NCBI GenBank assembly: GCA_947484105.1
Contig: CANKON010000002.1
Span: 1-17,234, forward strand
From: Methylococcaceae bacterium
GTDB taxonomy: Bacteria; Pseudomonadota; Gammaproteobacteria; Methylococcales; Methylomonadaceae
DNA length: 17,234 bases
Direction: 5' to 3'
Shown here piece by piece: positions 1 through 7,503 of this stretch. The translations under genes were made by a program, and so were the position numbers. The notes under the pieces are model-generated. The model searched no databases. It saw nothing but the letters and a program-made list of their open reading frames with translations, and was not told the DNA's origin. The first letter of the stretch is position 1. Each line of letters starts with the position of its first letter.

Positions 1-223
1 ATTTAACAAATTCACACACGCCAAAACCATCAATTTCCCCTGGCATCATAATATCTAAAAACATAATGTGTGGGCGTTCATTACGAATGATATTTAAGGC
101 TTCCGAACCATTTTTGGCGTTTAAAATTTCACAATTGGCAAAGACTTTAAATGTGGTGTTAAGTAATCGCCTCAAATCGGGATTATCATCAACAATTAAA
201 ATTTTTAATTTTTTATTATTCAT
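1..223 (-). CDS. Response regulator receiver (REC) protein, N-terminal part, cut by window edge
   Basis: The reverse strand from the ATG at 223 reads MNNKKLKILIVDDNPDLRRL and stays open to the window edge, giving about 74 residues. It shows the start of a CheY-like receiver domain: the acidic pair D11-D12 after a hydrophobic strand (ILIVDD) and the phospho-acceptor Asp in MFLDIMMPG. The start lies 9 bp after the stop of the NarL-type regulator gene, so it is the next gene of the same operon. The output domain, if any, is beyond the window. It could be a single-domain relay protein, a c-di-GMP enzyme or a DNA-binding regulator. A plausible role is to accept phosphate from one of the two kinases upstream, most naturally the HisKA-type membrane kinase that has no other obvious partner here; that pairing is inference. 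Confidence 0.85.
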   Translation of the reverse strand, partial: MNNKKLKILIVDDNPDLRRLLNTTFKVFANCEILNAKNGSEALNIIRNERPHIMFLDIMMPGEIDGFGVCEFVK

Positions 224-232
224 TTCAATCGT

Positions 233-865
233 CTACAGTTGATGTTGGATTGCATATTGAACGATTTCAGCGGTTGTTTCCATACCCATTTTTTCCATTA
301 TGCGCGTGCGAAATGTGCTGGCAGTTTTAATACTTCGGGACATTTCATTGGCAATGTCTGAAAGCCGTTTGCCTTTTGACAGCTCCAAAAAGACTTGAAA
401 TTCACGGCTGCTCAGTTTTGTGTGAGGCAGTTCAGCATCTTTATTGAAATCCAATAGCAAATGTTCGGTCATGGCATGACTTAAATAACGCCCGCCGTTT
501 GCAACTTTGCGAATAGCCGTAACCAGTTGTTCAGGTGCGCTGTCTTTGTTCAAATACCCATTCGCGCCATAACGTAGCATTTGAAGCGCGTATTGATCTT
601 CGGGATACATACTTAGAATCAAAATCGGTAATAATGGATAACGTGCTTTAATCGCTTTCATCAAATCTAAGATATTTTTTCCAGGCATTGAAATATCAAG
701 CAATATCACATCCCAAACGGCATTTTTATCGGTGTTCATAATATTTAATACGTCTTCACCGCAAGCCGCTTCATGCGTCACTTGCATATCAAAAACATCA
801 GAAATAATTTGCTTTAATCCTTGTCTAACAATCGCATGGTCATCCACAACAAACAGATTCAACAT
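233..865 (-). CDS. NarL/FixJ-family two-component response regulator
   Basis: A 210-residue protein, the usual length for NarL/FixJ regulators. Residues 1-120 form a REC domain with D8-D9, the phospho-acceptor D57 in VILLDISMPG, the Ser of ILILSMY and Lys of YLNKDSAP. Residues about 150-205 form a LuxR-type helix-turn-helix (LSSREFQVFLELSKGK, then IANEMSRSIKTASTFRTRIM). The recognition region has KTASTFRTR where relatives often have KTVSTYRTR. It lies 3 bp after the stop of a NarX-type kinase gene, so the two are very probably a cognate pair. On phosphorylation it should dimerise and bind an inverted repeat; the palindrome at 5409-5426 upstream of the operon is the best candidate site in the window (inference). 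The regulon and stimulus cannot be read from the sequence. Confidence 0.93.
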   Translation of the reverse strand: MLNLFVVDDHAIVRQGLKQIISDVFDMQVTHEAACGEDVLNIMNTDKNAVWDVILLDISMPGKNILDLMKAIKARYPLLPILILSMYPEDQYALQMLRYGANGYLNKDSAPEQLVTAIRKVANGGRYLSHAMTEHLLLDFNKDAELPHTKLSSREFQVFLELSKGKRLSDIANEMSRSIKTASTFRTRIMEKMGMETTAEIVQYAIQHQL

Positions 866-868
866 GAT

Positions 869-1933
869 TTACTCACCTTCAATTTCAAGTTTCGGAATTT
901 TAAAAAAAACAATGGTGCCTTTGTCGGGTTCGCTAAATAACGAAATTGCCCCGCCACAAAAATTCACTCGTTCATACATTCCTTGAATACCATATCGCTC
1001 AGATTCATTCACTTTTTCTTTTGTGATGCCAATGCCATTGTCTTTAATTTTTACCACAATAAAATTCGATACGTCTTGTAATTCGATATTCACAGCCGTT
1101 GCGTGTGAATGTTTTACGATATTGTTAAGTGATTCTTGAATGATACGAAAAGCCACAATACTCATTTTTGAATCAACATGGATATTGTCATCGGGAATTT
1201 TTAACGTGCAAGCGATCTCATGTTGTTCGCGGAACTTTTGGATTTGCCATTCAATCGCCGCAACTAGCCCCAAATGATCCAAAATGGTGGGTCGTAAATC
1301 CGTAATGAGATTGCGCGTGATTTTGATAGCTTTATCGACATATTTAAGAATCGTGGCGGCTTTATCTTGGCATTCTTCTGGAATAGAATTCGATAATTTT
1401 TTGGTTATCCAATACAAATCCATTTTTAAAATAGTCAGCGTACTTCCCAATTCATCGTGGATTTCTTGTGCAATTTGGGTGCGTTCATTTTCTCTGGCTT
1501 CTTCGATGTGATGCGATAATTTTCTAAATTGACGCTCATTTTCAAACCGAAATGCTTCATAATTTTTGCGTTCCGTGATATTGGTCAGCATCAAATAAGT
1601 GGCTTTTCCAATGCTGTCATTAAACACAATGGAAGAAATATGCACATCAACATATTCACCATTCAATCGAATAATGTGTAAATCACACGATTTTGAAAAG
1701 TTCGTATTTAATCCATTTATCCAATCGAAAGACGCTTCTGAAAATAAATCTTGAAACGGTCTATTCAGTAATGCCTCTTCATTTGCGACTTGCCACAAAT
1801 CACAACCCGCTGGATTGACCTTTTGTAACTTATTTTCTCGAATCATCAAAATAGCGGTCGGGGAATGTTCAAACAACAGTTGATACATTTGATAATGGTT
1901 TGTGACATCACTATTTGTGAGTAAATTTTTCAT
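869..1933 (-). CDS. Soluble PAS-domain sensor histidine kinase, NarX/HisKA_3 type
   Basis: 354 residues with no transmembrane segment or signal peptide, so it should sense a cytoplasmic signal. Residues about 12-125 form a PAS domain (FEHSPTAILMI near the start, TYLMLTNITERK at the end). Residues 140-215 are a HisKA_3 dimerisation domain with the phospho-acceptor H159 in IAQEIHDELGSTL. Residues about 250-350 are an HATPase_c domain with an N box (NNIVKHSHA), a G1 box (KDNGIGI) and the GIQGMYERV segment typical of NarX/DegS-type kinases. The start codon overlaps the stop of the FapA-like gene by 4 bp (ATGA), implying translational coupling. The NarL-type regulator follows 3 bp downstream and is the obvious partner. 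The PAS ligand is unknown; the sequence does not reveal a haem or flavin signature. Confidence 0.92.
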   Translation of the reverse strand: MKNLLTNSDVTNHYQMYQLLFEHSPTAILMIRENKLQKVNPAGCDLWQVANEEALLNRPFQDLFSEASFDWINGLNTNFSKSCDLHIIRLNGEYVDVHISSIVFNDSIGKATYLMLTNITERKNYEAFRFENERQFRKLSHHIEEARENERTQIAQEIHDELGSTLTILKMDLYWITKKLSNSIPEECQDKAATILKYVDKAIKITRNLITDLRPTILDHLGLVAAIEWQIQKFREQHEIACTLKIPDDNIHVDSKMSIVAFRIIQESLNNIVKHSHATAVNIELQDVSNFIVVKIKDNGIGITKEKVNESERYGIQGMYERVNFCGGAISLFSEPDKGTIVFFKIPKLEIEGE

Positions 1934-3612
1934 GCGTTGAGGCTGATTTTATTTTTGTTTAAAGAAAAAGTGGTTTTATCGTAATGCACTTTTGCAAGCC
2001 ACACGGACTTTTTAATTTGAACAACTGCGCCTGCATAAACATTTTTATCCACAATCACTTTTGCATCATCAATAACGACTATTTGCGAGGTTAAACGTTT
2101 TAATTCTTTTTGGTGACGCACGTTTTGAGAAATCCATTCTGTTAACGCAAAATTTTGCTTATGGATTATTGCCTGATTTTCTTTGTCATGCCCGTGACTT
2201 TCTAAACACAAAATGGATTGACGAATATCAGTGATTTCTTGCTCAATGATTTCCAATGTTTGTTTGATTTTTAAAATCGCTAATTCAATTTTGGGATTTG
2301 TCCCGACGCAAACTTTGGTTGTAATACCTGTATCCGCGCCTAAAACAGACGTGCGAACCGATTTTGTTGCCCATGTTTGACCGCCCATCAGGGACGGTTT
2401 TTTACTTCGACTTTTCAACCCTACGTCAATTTTATCTTTTGCCATTAAATAACTATTCAACGCATATTTTTCAATCACGATGCTGGCATTCGATTCCACT
2501 GTAAAATTTTCGGAAAATCCCACGGTGACGAATCCTTCAGCAATAATTTTGGGTTCTAAAATGGGGGTAAATTCTTTGTTGCCTTGAATGCCTCGTTTAA
2601 TTTTCACATTTCCACCGACTTTAAATTGACTATTTCCCGTCACACCGCCTTTTATCAGCAGATTGCCATGACATTCGATGGTTGAATTGACCACCTCACC
2701 TGCCACTGAAATATCTTTTGTCGCATAAACACGCATCCCTTCCATGATGCGACCTTTAACAACGATTGAACCATCAAAACGGATATTGCCTGATTCAAAA
2801 TTAACGTCATCAACCACTAAAACAGGCAATACTGCCGCTCCATTTTCAAAAATATCAGGTGTTCCTGTTATCGATGACAAAAGCTGGTCTTTATTTTCTG
2901 GATTGACGTAAACGCTATTTTTATCAAAAACAAACGATTCATCTTTGCCTTTTTTGGCTTTTAATTTTTTACCTAAAACGTTTGTCCCTTCTGTTCCCAA
3001 TGTAGCGGGAATGCGTTCCATCAATAAATCACCTTTTTGTACGATAACAATGTCGCCCAATTCTCGGTAATCCACCGAATCATCATCATTCACAAACGGT
3101 TTTTTTTCAATTTCAGCAATAACGCTTTTAAATTGGGCATTTATTCCTGAAATAGCCGCTACGCCTTGTGCAATGACAAAATTTTCAACTTTTTCTTGTT
3201 TAACTAATTCTTCCAGTTCATTTATCGGCACAATACCAAACACAATTTTTTGGGCTTTTAATTCATTTTGAATATCTTCGAGCGTGATTTTTTTACCCCC
3301 AAAAGTCGGTGTCAGCCACATCGTCGCTTTCATGTTGTCTTTTTGAAGATTGATTTCACACACCGCATCACGCATTTCACCAATTTCAAATTCCAATGTT
3401 TTTTCTTTCTCGCGGTGATAAAGCCGTAAAAATTCAGAAAGCAGATATTCATTGATAAAAAATTCAAAATTTTCGTCTTTAATTCGCTGTTTCACTAATG
3501 TTGACGTGAGTTGCGTTTTGTCATCCGATGGCACAATGACTGCAAATAATTTTTTTGTATCGTCACTGTATTTAAATCCAAAACCATTTTTGATTTTGAT
3601 GTTATCGGTCAT
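1930..3612 (-). CDS. FapA/DUF342-family protein
   Basis: 560 residues with the layout of the FapA (DUF342) family. There is an alpha/beta N-terminal region (1-160) and a long run of short beta strands with regular Gly/Val spacing (about 180-440; for example [20 protein letters not shown] and [15 protein letters not shown]), as in a bactofilin-like beta-helix. A charged coiled-coil stretch follows (about 440-510), then a final beta segment ([19 protein letters not shown]). No signal peptide or membrane segment is seen, so it is cytoplasmic. In Vibrio the family member FapA takes part in polar flagellar assembly; no flagellar gene is near here. A good ribosome site (AAGGA in TAAGGATTAGGCAATG) precedes the ATG, 10 bp after the upstream kinase stop, and its stop overlaps the next kinase start. 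A scaffold or localisation role for the signalling proteins is possible but unproven. Confidence 0.85.
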   Translation of the reverse strand: MTDNIKIKNGFGFKYSDDTKKLFAVIVPSDDKTQLTSTLVKQRIKDENFEFFINEYLLSEFLRLYHREKEKTLEFEIGEMRDAVCEINLQKDNMKATMWLTPTFGGKKITLEDIQNELKAQKIVFGIVPINELEELVKQEKVENFVIAQGVAAISGINAQFKSVIAEIEKKPFVNDDDSVDYRELGDIVIVQKGDLLMERIPATLGTEGTNVLGKKLKAKKGKDESFVFDKNSVYVNPENKDQLLSSITGTPDIFENGAAVLPVLVVDDVNFESGNIRFDGSIVVKGRIMEGMRVYATKDISVAGEVVNSTIECHGNLLIKGGVTGNSQFKVGGNVKIKRGIQGNKEFTPILEPKIIAEGFVTVGFSENFTVESNASIVIEKYALNSYLMAKDKIDVGLKSRSKKPSLMGGQTWATKSVRTSVLGADTGITTKVCVGTNPKIELAILKIKQTLEIIEQEITDIRQSILCLESHGHDKENQAIIHKQNFALTEWISQNVRHQKELKRLTSQIVVIDDAKVIVDKNVYAGAVVQIKKSVWLAKVHYDKTTFSLNKNKISLNA

Positions 3613-3622
3613 TGCCTAATCC

Positions 3623-5326
3623 TTACGCTGCATTCGTGAATAAATTGAACAAAGCGTCTTTTTTGGGCGGACTTGATAAGGGCAATTCGAACCAAAATAC
3701 AGAACCTTTATCCAATATGCTATCTACCCCCATTTCACCGCCCATCATTTCAACGATATTTTTAGAAATGGCTAACCCTAATCCTGCTCCCCCGCATTTT
3801 CTGTTTTTATAATCTTCAACCTGTACGAACGGATCAAATAACTTTTTTTGTTGCTCAACATGAATCCCGATTCCTGTATCTTCAATCTCAAATCGAATTT
3901 TCCTTTTCGCCGTCGTTCCAGATAAAAAGGCATGAATGGTAATTTGTCCTGTTTCGGTAAATTTAATTGCATTGTTCAACAAGTTTAATAACACTTGCTC
4001 TAATCGTTTTGAGTCGCCATACATGACAGTTGGCAGTTCATACGCAATGTTATTGATGAGCGTTAGCGATTTTTCATGCGCGAGGGGCGAAACAAGCTGA
4101 GCAGAATCTTGTAGAACCATTTTTGGATTAAATTCGTCGTTGTCGAGTTTTACCGTCGCCGCTTCAATTTTGGACAACTCTAAAATGTCATTCACAATTT
4201 TGAGTAATAAATTAGAAGAATTTTTTAAAATTTCAGTCAATTCTGATTGTTCATCGTCTAAATTTGTATCGGTTAATAAATCTGCGGAACCGACAATACC
4301 ATTAAGCGGCGTGCGGATTTCGTGACTGACTAAAGCCAGAAATTGTGATTTAGCTTTGAGTGATTGAAGGGCATTTTCTTTGGCTTGCAAAATTTGCTGT
4401 TTATTTTGCAGTTGTTTTCTAATATCTTCAAAACACAAGGCAAAGCCCGAAAAGTTATTTTCATCAACAAACAATGGGGAAAGAATGAAACTGACAGGTA
4501 ATTTTTTGCCATCACTATCAAGAAAAACAATTTTTTTTGAACGAAATTCTTGTTTGTTTCGGAACGCATCGGCAAACGATACTAAATCTGGATTAAACAC
4601 TTGTTGTCCAAAGTCGAGCGACATAAAATCATGAATAGATTTGTTGTCTAACGCTAAATTATCCCAGCACAATAATCTTTTGGCTTCGGCATTTAAGTAA
4701 TTGATATTGCCTTCTGCGGTGAAAGTTATTACGCCATAACCTAAAGCATTTAAAATAATTTCTTGGTCTTTTTTGGCTTTATTTTCAGTGATTTCACTTT
4801 CTTTTTGTTGCGTAATATCGGTACGAACGGAAACGTAATAAGTGATTTTATTTTTCTCCATAATTGGCACAATAGTCGATTTTACCCAGTAAAAACTTCC
4901 ATTTTTTGCACGATTACAAACTGTTCCCTGCCACGTTTTATTAACGGAAATGGTTTCCCACATCTCAACAAAAAAATCGCCTGAATGATAACCCGAGTTC
5001 AATAGTCGATGATTTTGCCCCACCAGTTCATCGGTTGAATAACCGCTCAAGTCGCAAAAAACCTGATTCACATACAAAATTTCACCTGATTGATTTGTGA
5101 TGCTGACGATGGCATGTTGGTCGATAGCAATTTTTTGTAATGCAATGTCGTACCACGGTAAAGGTTCTTCACTGTTCGTTTTCTTATTTTCTAAAATGAA
5201 AAAACAAACCAAAATAATGCCTTGTAAAAAAATTGCCGCTGCTGCCCAATCTTTTGCGAGTAGCGTCAATGCGCTAAATAATAAAAAGCAACTCGCCAGT
5301 GAAATTTGTTTTACATTTTGAATCAT
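3623..5326 (-). CDS. Membrane PAS-PAS sensor histidine kinase (HisKA type), no receiver domain
   Basis: 567 residues. Two closely spaced hydrophobic segments at about 7-24 and 29-46 anchor it as a hairpin in the inner membrane with almost no periplasmic loop, so sensing is probably cytoplasmic or within the membrane. PAS 1 spans about 60-175 ([20 protein letters not shown], ending [11 protein letters not shown]), PAS 2 about 185-305. A coiled linker (305-330) leads to HisKA with phospho-acceptor H335 in [14 protein letters not shown]. HATPase_c at about 435-550 has the N box NNAIKF, G1 EDTGIGI, F box DPFVQ and G2 GAGLGLAI. The protein ends shortly after the ATPase, so unlike many relatives it carries no REC or Hpt domain. 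It is the first gene of the operon. No strong Shine-Dalgarno sequence precedes the ATG (GATATTCTTATG), so the exact start is less certain than the family. Confidence 0.92.
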   Translation of the reverse strand: MIQNVKQISLASCFLLFSALTLLAKDWAAAAIFLQGIILVCFFILENKKTNSEEPLPWYDIALQKIAIDQHAIVSITNQSGEILYVNQVFCDLSGYSTDELVGQNHRLLNSGYHSGDFFVEMWETISVNKTWQGTVCNRAKNGSFYWVKSTIVPIMEKNKITYYVSVRTDITQQKESEITENKAKKDQEIILNALGYGVITFTAEGNINYLNAEAKRLLCWDNLALDNKSIHDFMSLDFGQQVFNPDLVSFADAFRNKQEFRSKKIVFLDSDGKKLPVSFILSPLFVDENNFSGFALCFEDIRKQLQNKQQILQAKENALQSLKAKSQFLALVSHEIRTPLNGIVGSADLLTDTNLDDEQSELTEILKNSSNLLLKIVNDILELSKIEAATVKLDNDEFNPKMVLQDSAQLVSPLAHEKSLTLINNIAYELPTVMYGDSKRLEQVLLNLLNNAIKFTETGQITIHAFLSGTTAKRKIRFEIEDTGIGIHVEQQKKLFDPFVQVEDYKNRKCGGAGLGLAISKNIVEMMGGEMGVDSILDKGSVFWFELPLSSPPKKDALFNLFTNAA

Positions 5327-5366
5327 AAGAATATCAGTTGAAGTTTTTCATATTCGTCAGTGTTAA

Positions 5367-5395
5367 AGAAAATGTGGCGTTTGTGAATAGGACAA
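5367..5395 (-). promoter_or_regulatory. Weak candidate sigma-70 promoter for the signalling operon
   Basis: Reading the minus strand, TTGTCC (5395-5390; four of six matches to the -35 consensus) is followed after 17 bp by TTTTCT (5372-5367; three of six matches). The poor -10 fits a promoter that needs an activator. If transcription starts near 5360, the palindrome at 5409-5426 is centred close to -58, a usual position for a class I activator. This is a pattern match only. Confidence 0.25.
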
Positions 5396-5408
5396 AGGCT
5401 GATAATTT

Positions 5409-5426
5409 TGTAGGATTATTCCTACA
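5409..5426. promoter_or_regulatory. Perfect inverted repeat TGTAGG-N6-CCTACA, candidate response-regulator operator
   Basis: The 18-mer TGTAGGATTATTCCTACA has two perfect 7-bp arms (TGTAGGA and TCCTACA) around a 4-bp centre. The layout, TGTAGG plus six bases plus CCTACA, resembles the published GacA site form TGTAAG-N6-CTTACA; GacA is itself a NarL/FixJ regulator. It lies 82 bp upstream of the kinase start codon and 336 bp upstream of hpnH. The encoded NarL-type regulator is the natural candidate binder, which would make the operon autoregulated. The arms are too short, and no T run follows, for a terminator. Confidence 0.5.
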
Positions 5427-5762
5427 TGACTTTCAAACCTTTTATCAAAAATGCTGCTTAGAATTTTTACAGGTTGAGCGTTGACCATTTTCGACATGCT
5501 GTTGTTTTATTACAAAAAAGAACAATTCAAAGTTTAATAAATTTATTTCCAGTAAAAACAGTAAGTTATTTCAACAGTTTGAACGGTTACACGATAAAAT
5601 TTTGCAAACACTGGAGTCACGCATCAAAAAAGGGTATTCTAGCCAAATTGCAGGTAAGCGTATGAATGCACACTCTTTTTTTATAACACGCTGATTTTCA
5701 AGTTAGATTGCTTGTTGTTAAATTACGACAGCGACATCATTTATTATTTTTGAGGAATTTTT

Positions 5763-6863
5763 ATGGGCGTTCCCTTACGTCAACAATTAGCAGTAGGCAG
5801 TTATTTAATTAAACAAAAACTCAAAGGCGCGAAAAAATATCCGCTTGTGTTGATGTTAGAGCCGTTATTTCGGTGCAATTTGGAATGTGCGGGCTGTGGC
5901 AAAATCGATTATTCCGACGACATTTTGGACAAACGTTTGACATTTGAAGAATGTATGCAAGCCGTTGATGAATGCGGTGCGCCAATGGTTTCAATTCCTG
6001 GTGGCGAGCCGTTAATTCACAAAGATATGCCGCGTATTGTTGAAGGTTTGATTGCGCGTAAAAAATTCGTTTACTTATGCACGAACGCGCTACTTTTGAA
6101 AAAACGAATTGATGATTACAAACCGTCGCCCTATTTAACATTTTCAATTCATTTAGACGGCATGAAAGAGCGTCATGATGCGTCAGTTTGCCAAGACGGT
6201 GTTTTTGACCGTGCGGTTGAAGCGATTAAATTGGCGTTAGACAAAGGCTTTCGCGTCAATATCAACTGCACCCTTTTTCAAGGTGAAACCGCGCCAGAAG
6301 TTGCTGAATTCTTGGATTATGCGACTGAATTAGGTGTTGAAGGCATTACAATTGCGCCAGGTTTTAGTTATGAACACGCGCCCAAACAAGATGTTTTCAT
6401 CAAAGGCAACGACGTAAAAGAATTATTCCGTGGCATTTTCAGAATCGGTAAAAACCGTAAATGGAAATTAAACCATTCGTCGTTGTATTTAGACTTTTTA
6501 GCGGGCAATCAAGATTACAACTGCACACCTTGGGGCAATCCAACACGCAACGTTTTCGGCTGGCAAAAACCCTGTTATTTGTTGGCTGACGAAGGTTATG
6601 CGGCAACATTTCAAGAATTACTTGATACGACGCCTTGGGAAAATTACGGCAGTGTCAATAATCCAAAATGTGCAAGCTGTATGGCGCATTGCGGCTACGA
6701 AGCAACTGCGGTGGAAGATATGTTAAAACATCCCATTAAAGGTTTGATGACTTCTCTTTTAGGTATTAAAACGGATGGCGCAATGGTTGGAACTGCCGCG
6801 CCTGTTCAAACTGCCGCGTCAACGCTTGCAGGCATTCCGATTAACGTTGAACACACAAAATAA
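5763..6863 (+). CDS. hpnH: Adenosylhopane synthase HpnH (radical SAM)
   Basis: 366 residues, matching HpnH in length and in sequence throughout. The radical SAM cluster motif CX3CX2C is C38-C42-C45 in FRCNLECAGCGKIDY, followed by the SAM-binding IPGGEPL segment. A C-terminal Cys-rich segment (CASCMAHCGYE) with an earlier Cys in KPCYLL is also typical of HpnH. The enzyme joins the 5'-deoxyadenosyl group of SAM to the side chain of diploptene to give adenosylhopane, the first step to C35 bacteriohopanepolyols. It should act at the cytoplasmic face of the inner membrane. GAGGA at 5752-5756 is well placed for the ATG. It heads a three-gene operon: the next start is 15 bp downstream and encodes a lipid-carrier protein. 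The last 30 residues, rich in Ala, Thr and Val, are poorly conserved in appearance. Confidence 0.96.
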   Translation: MGVPLRQQLAVGSYLIKQKLKGAKKYPLVLMLEPLFRCNLECAGCGKIDYSDDILDKRLTFEECMQAVDECGAPMVSIPGGEPLIHKDMPRIVEGLIARKKFVYLCTNALLLKKRIDDYKPSPYLTFSIHLDGMKERHDASVCQDGVFDRAVEAIKLALDKGFRVNINCTLFQGETAPEVAEFLDYATELGVEGITIAPGFSYEHAPKQDVFIKGNDVKELFRGIFRIGKNRKWKLNHSSLYLDFLAGNQDYNCTPWGNPTRNVFGWQKPCYLLADEGYAATFQELLDTTPWENYGSVNNPKCASCMAHCGYEATAVEDMLKHPIKGLMTSLLGIKTDGAMVGTAAPVQTAASTLAGIPINVEHTK

Positions 6864-6878
6864 CAACGGAGAAATGTG

Positions 6879-7493
6879 ATGATGCCAGTTAAAAAATTCG
6901 CTGTTATCGCTTTTTCAATCAGCAGTTTATTTGCAAGTTCGGTTTTCGCACAGGAAGAAAGCGCAACAGCGCGACAAATTGTGGATAAGTTTCAAACTGA
7001 ACTCGTGCAAGTCATGAAAGACGGTAAGAAATTAGGTTACGATGGACGTTACGAAAAACTTGAACCTGCCGTTTCAAATAGTCACGATTTACCCAAAATT
7101 GCCCGAATCGTGGTCGGCAAAGAATGGGAAAAATTGACCGAAGAACAGCAAAAGAAACTCACCGACGTGTTCAGCAAATTAAGTATCGCGTCATACGCAC
7201 ACAATTTTAAAGATTTTAGCGGTGAAACCTTTGCGATTGATTCGGAAGAAGAAACCAAAATGGGCGGTGTAGTCATTCATTCACATTTGACCATTCCTGA
7301 CGACAAACCTGTTAAGTTCGATTATATGCTCAAGGAAAAAGGCGCGAGCTGGCGTATCATCAACATTATTGCAAATGGGGTGAGCGATTTAGCATTGAAG
7401 CGCTCGGAATACACCGCTGTTTTGCAACGCGATGGATTTGATGCGCTGATTGCAAAAATTAACGAAAAAATTGATAACTACGCGAAACAGTGA
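6879..7493 (+). CDS. hpnM: MlaC/Ttg2D-family periplasmic lipid carrier, HpnM-like
   Basis: About 204 residues with a Sec signal peptide (KKF, hydrophobic core, cleavage probably after SSVFA, leaving QEES) and then one MlaC-like domain (VDKFQTELVQVMKDG, then IARIVVGKEWEKLTEEQQKK, then KFDYMLKEKGASWRIINIIANGVSD). MlaC proteins hold a phospholipid tail in the periplasm between inner- and outer-membrane Mla complexes. HpnM is the name for family members linked to hopanoid loci, and the position directly after hpnH supports that label. Three in-frame starts exist: GTG 6876, ATG 6879 and ATG 6882. GGAG at 6868-6871 best suits ATG 6879. It ends in the KINEKIDNYAKQ type of helix, 10 bp before the mlaA gene. 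Binding of a hopanoid rather than phospholipid is inference. Confidence 0.88.
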   Translation: MMPVKKFAVIAFSISSLFASSVFAQEESATARQIVDKFQTELVQVMKDGKKLGYDGRYEKLEPAVSNSHDLPKIARIVVGKEWEKLTEEQQKKLTDVFSKLSIASYAHNFKDFSGETFAIDSEEETKMGGVVIHSHLTIPDDKPVKFDYMLKEKGASWRIINIIANGVSDLALKRSEYTAVLQRDGFDALIAKINEKIDNYAKQ

Positions 7494-7503
7494 GGCGCGG
7501 AAA

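Larger units (their letters stand above)
5327..5762. other. Divergent 436-bp gene-free regulatory region
   Basis: This AT-rich stretch separates the start of the membrane kinase gene (minus strand) from hpnH (plus strand). It contains the perfect inverted repeat at 5409-5426, a weak minus-strand promoter candidate at 5367-5395, an AT-only self-complementary 12-mer AATAAATTTATT (5536-5547), a TTGACC hexamer at 5481-5486 with TTTTAT 18 bp later, and a -10-like TATAAC at 5682-5687 with no convincing -35. The hpnH ribosome site GAGGA is at 5752-5756. The only open frame (63 codons from a TTG at 5474) has no ribosome site and no recognisable family. No tRNA or riboswitch fold is evident. The hpnH promoter cannot be placed with confidence; its leader may be 70-260 nt long. 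Confidence 0.6.

Noticed and set aside
5409..5426. The palindrome as an intrinsic terminator
   Set aside because: Only a 7-bp AT-rich stem with no following T run, and it lies upstream of both divergent genes rather than after a gene.
5474..5665. 63-codon open frame in the long intergenic region
   Set aside because: It begins with TTG, has no ribosome site, matches no family I know, and lies in AT-rich regulatory sequence.
7450..7503. Longer N-terminus for the hpn-operon MlaA protein
   Set aside because: It would begin inside hpnM and place 18 charged residues before the signal peptide; the ATG at 7504 gives a normal signal sequence.
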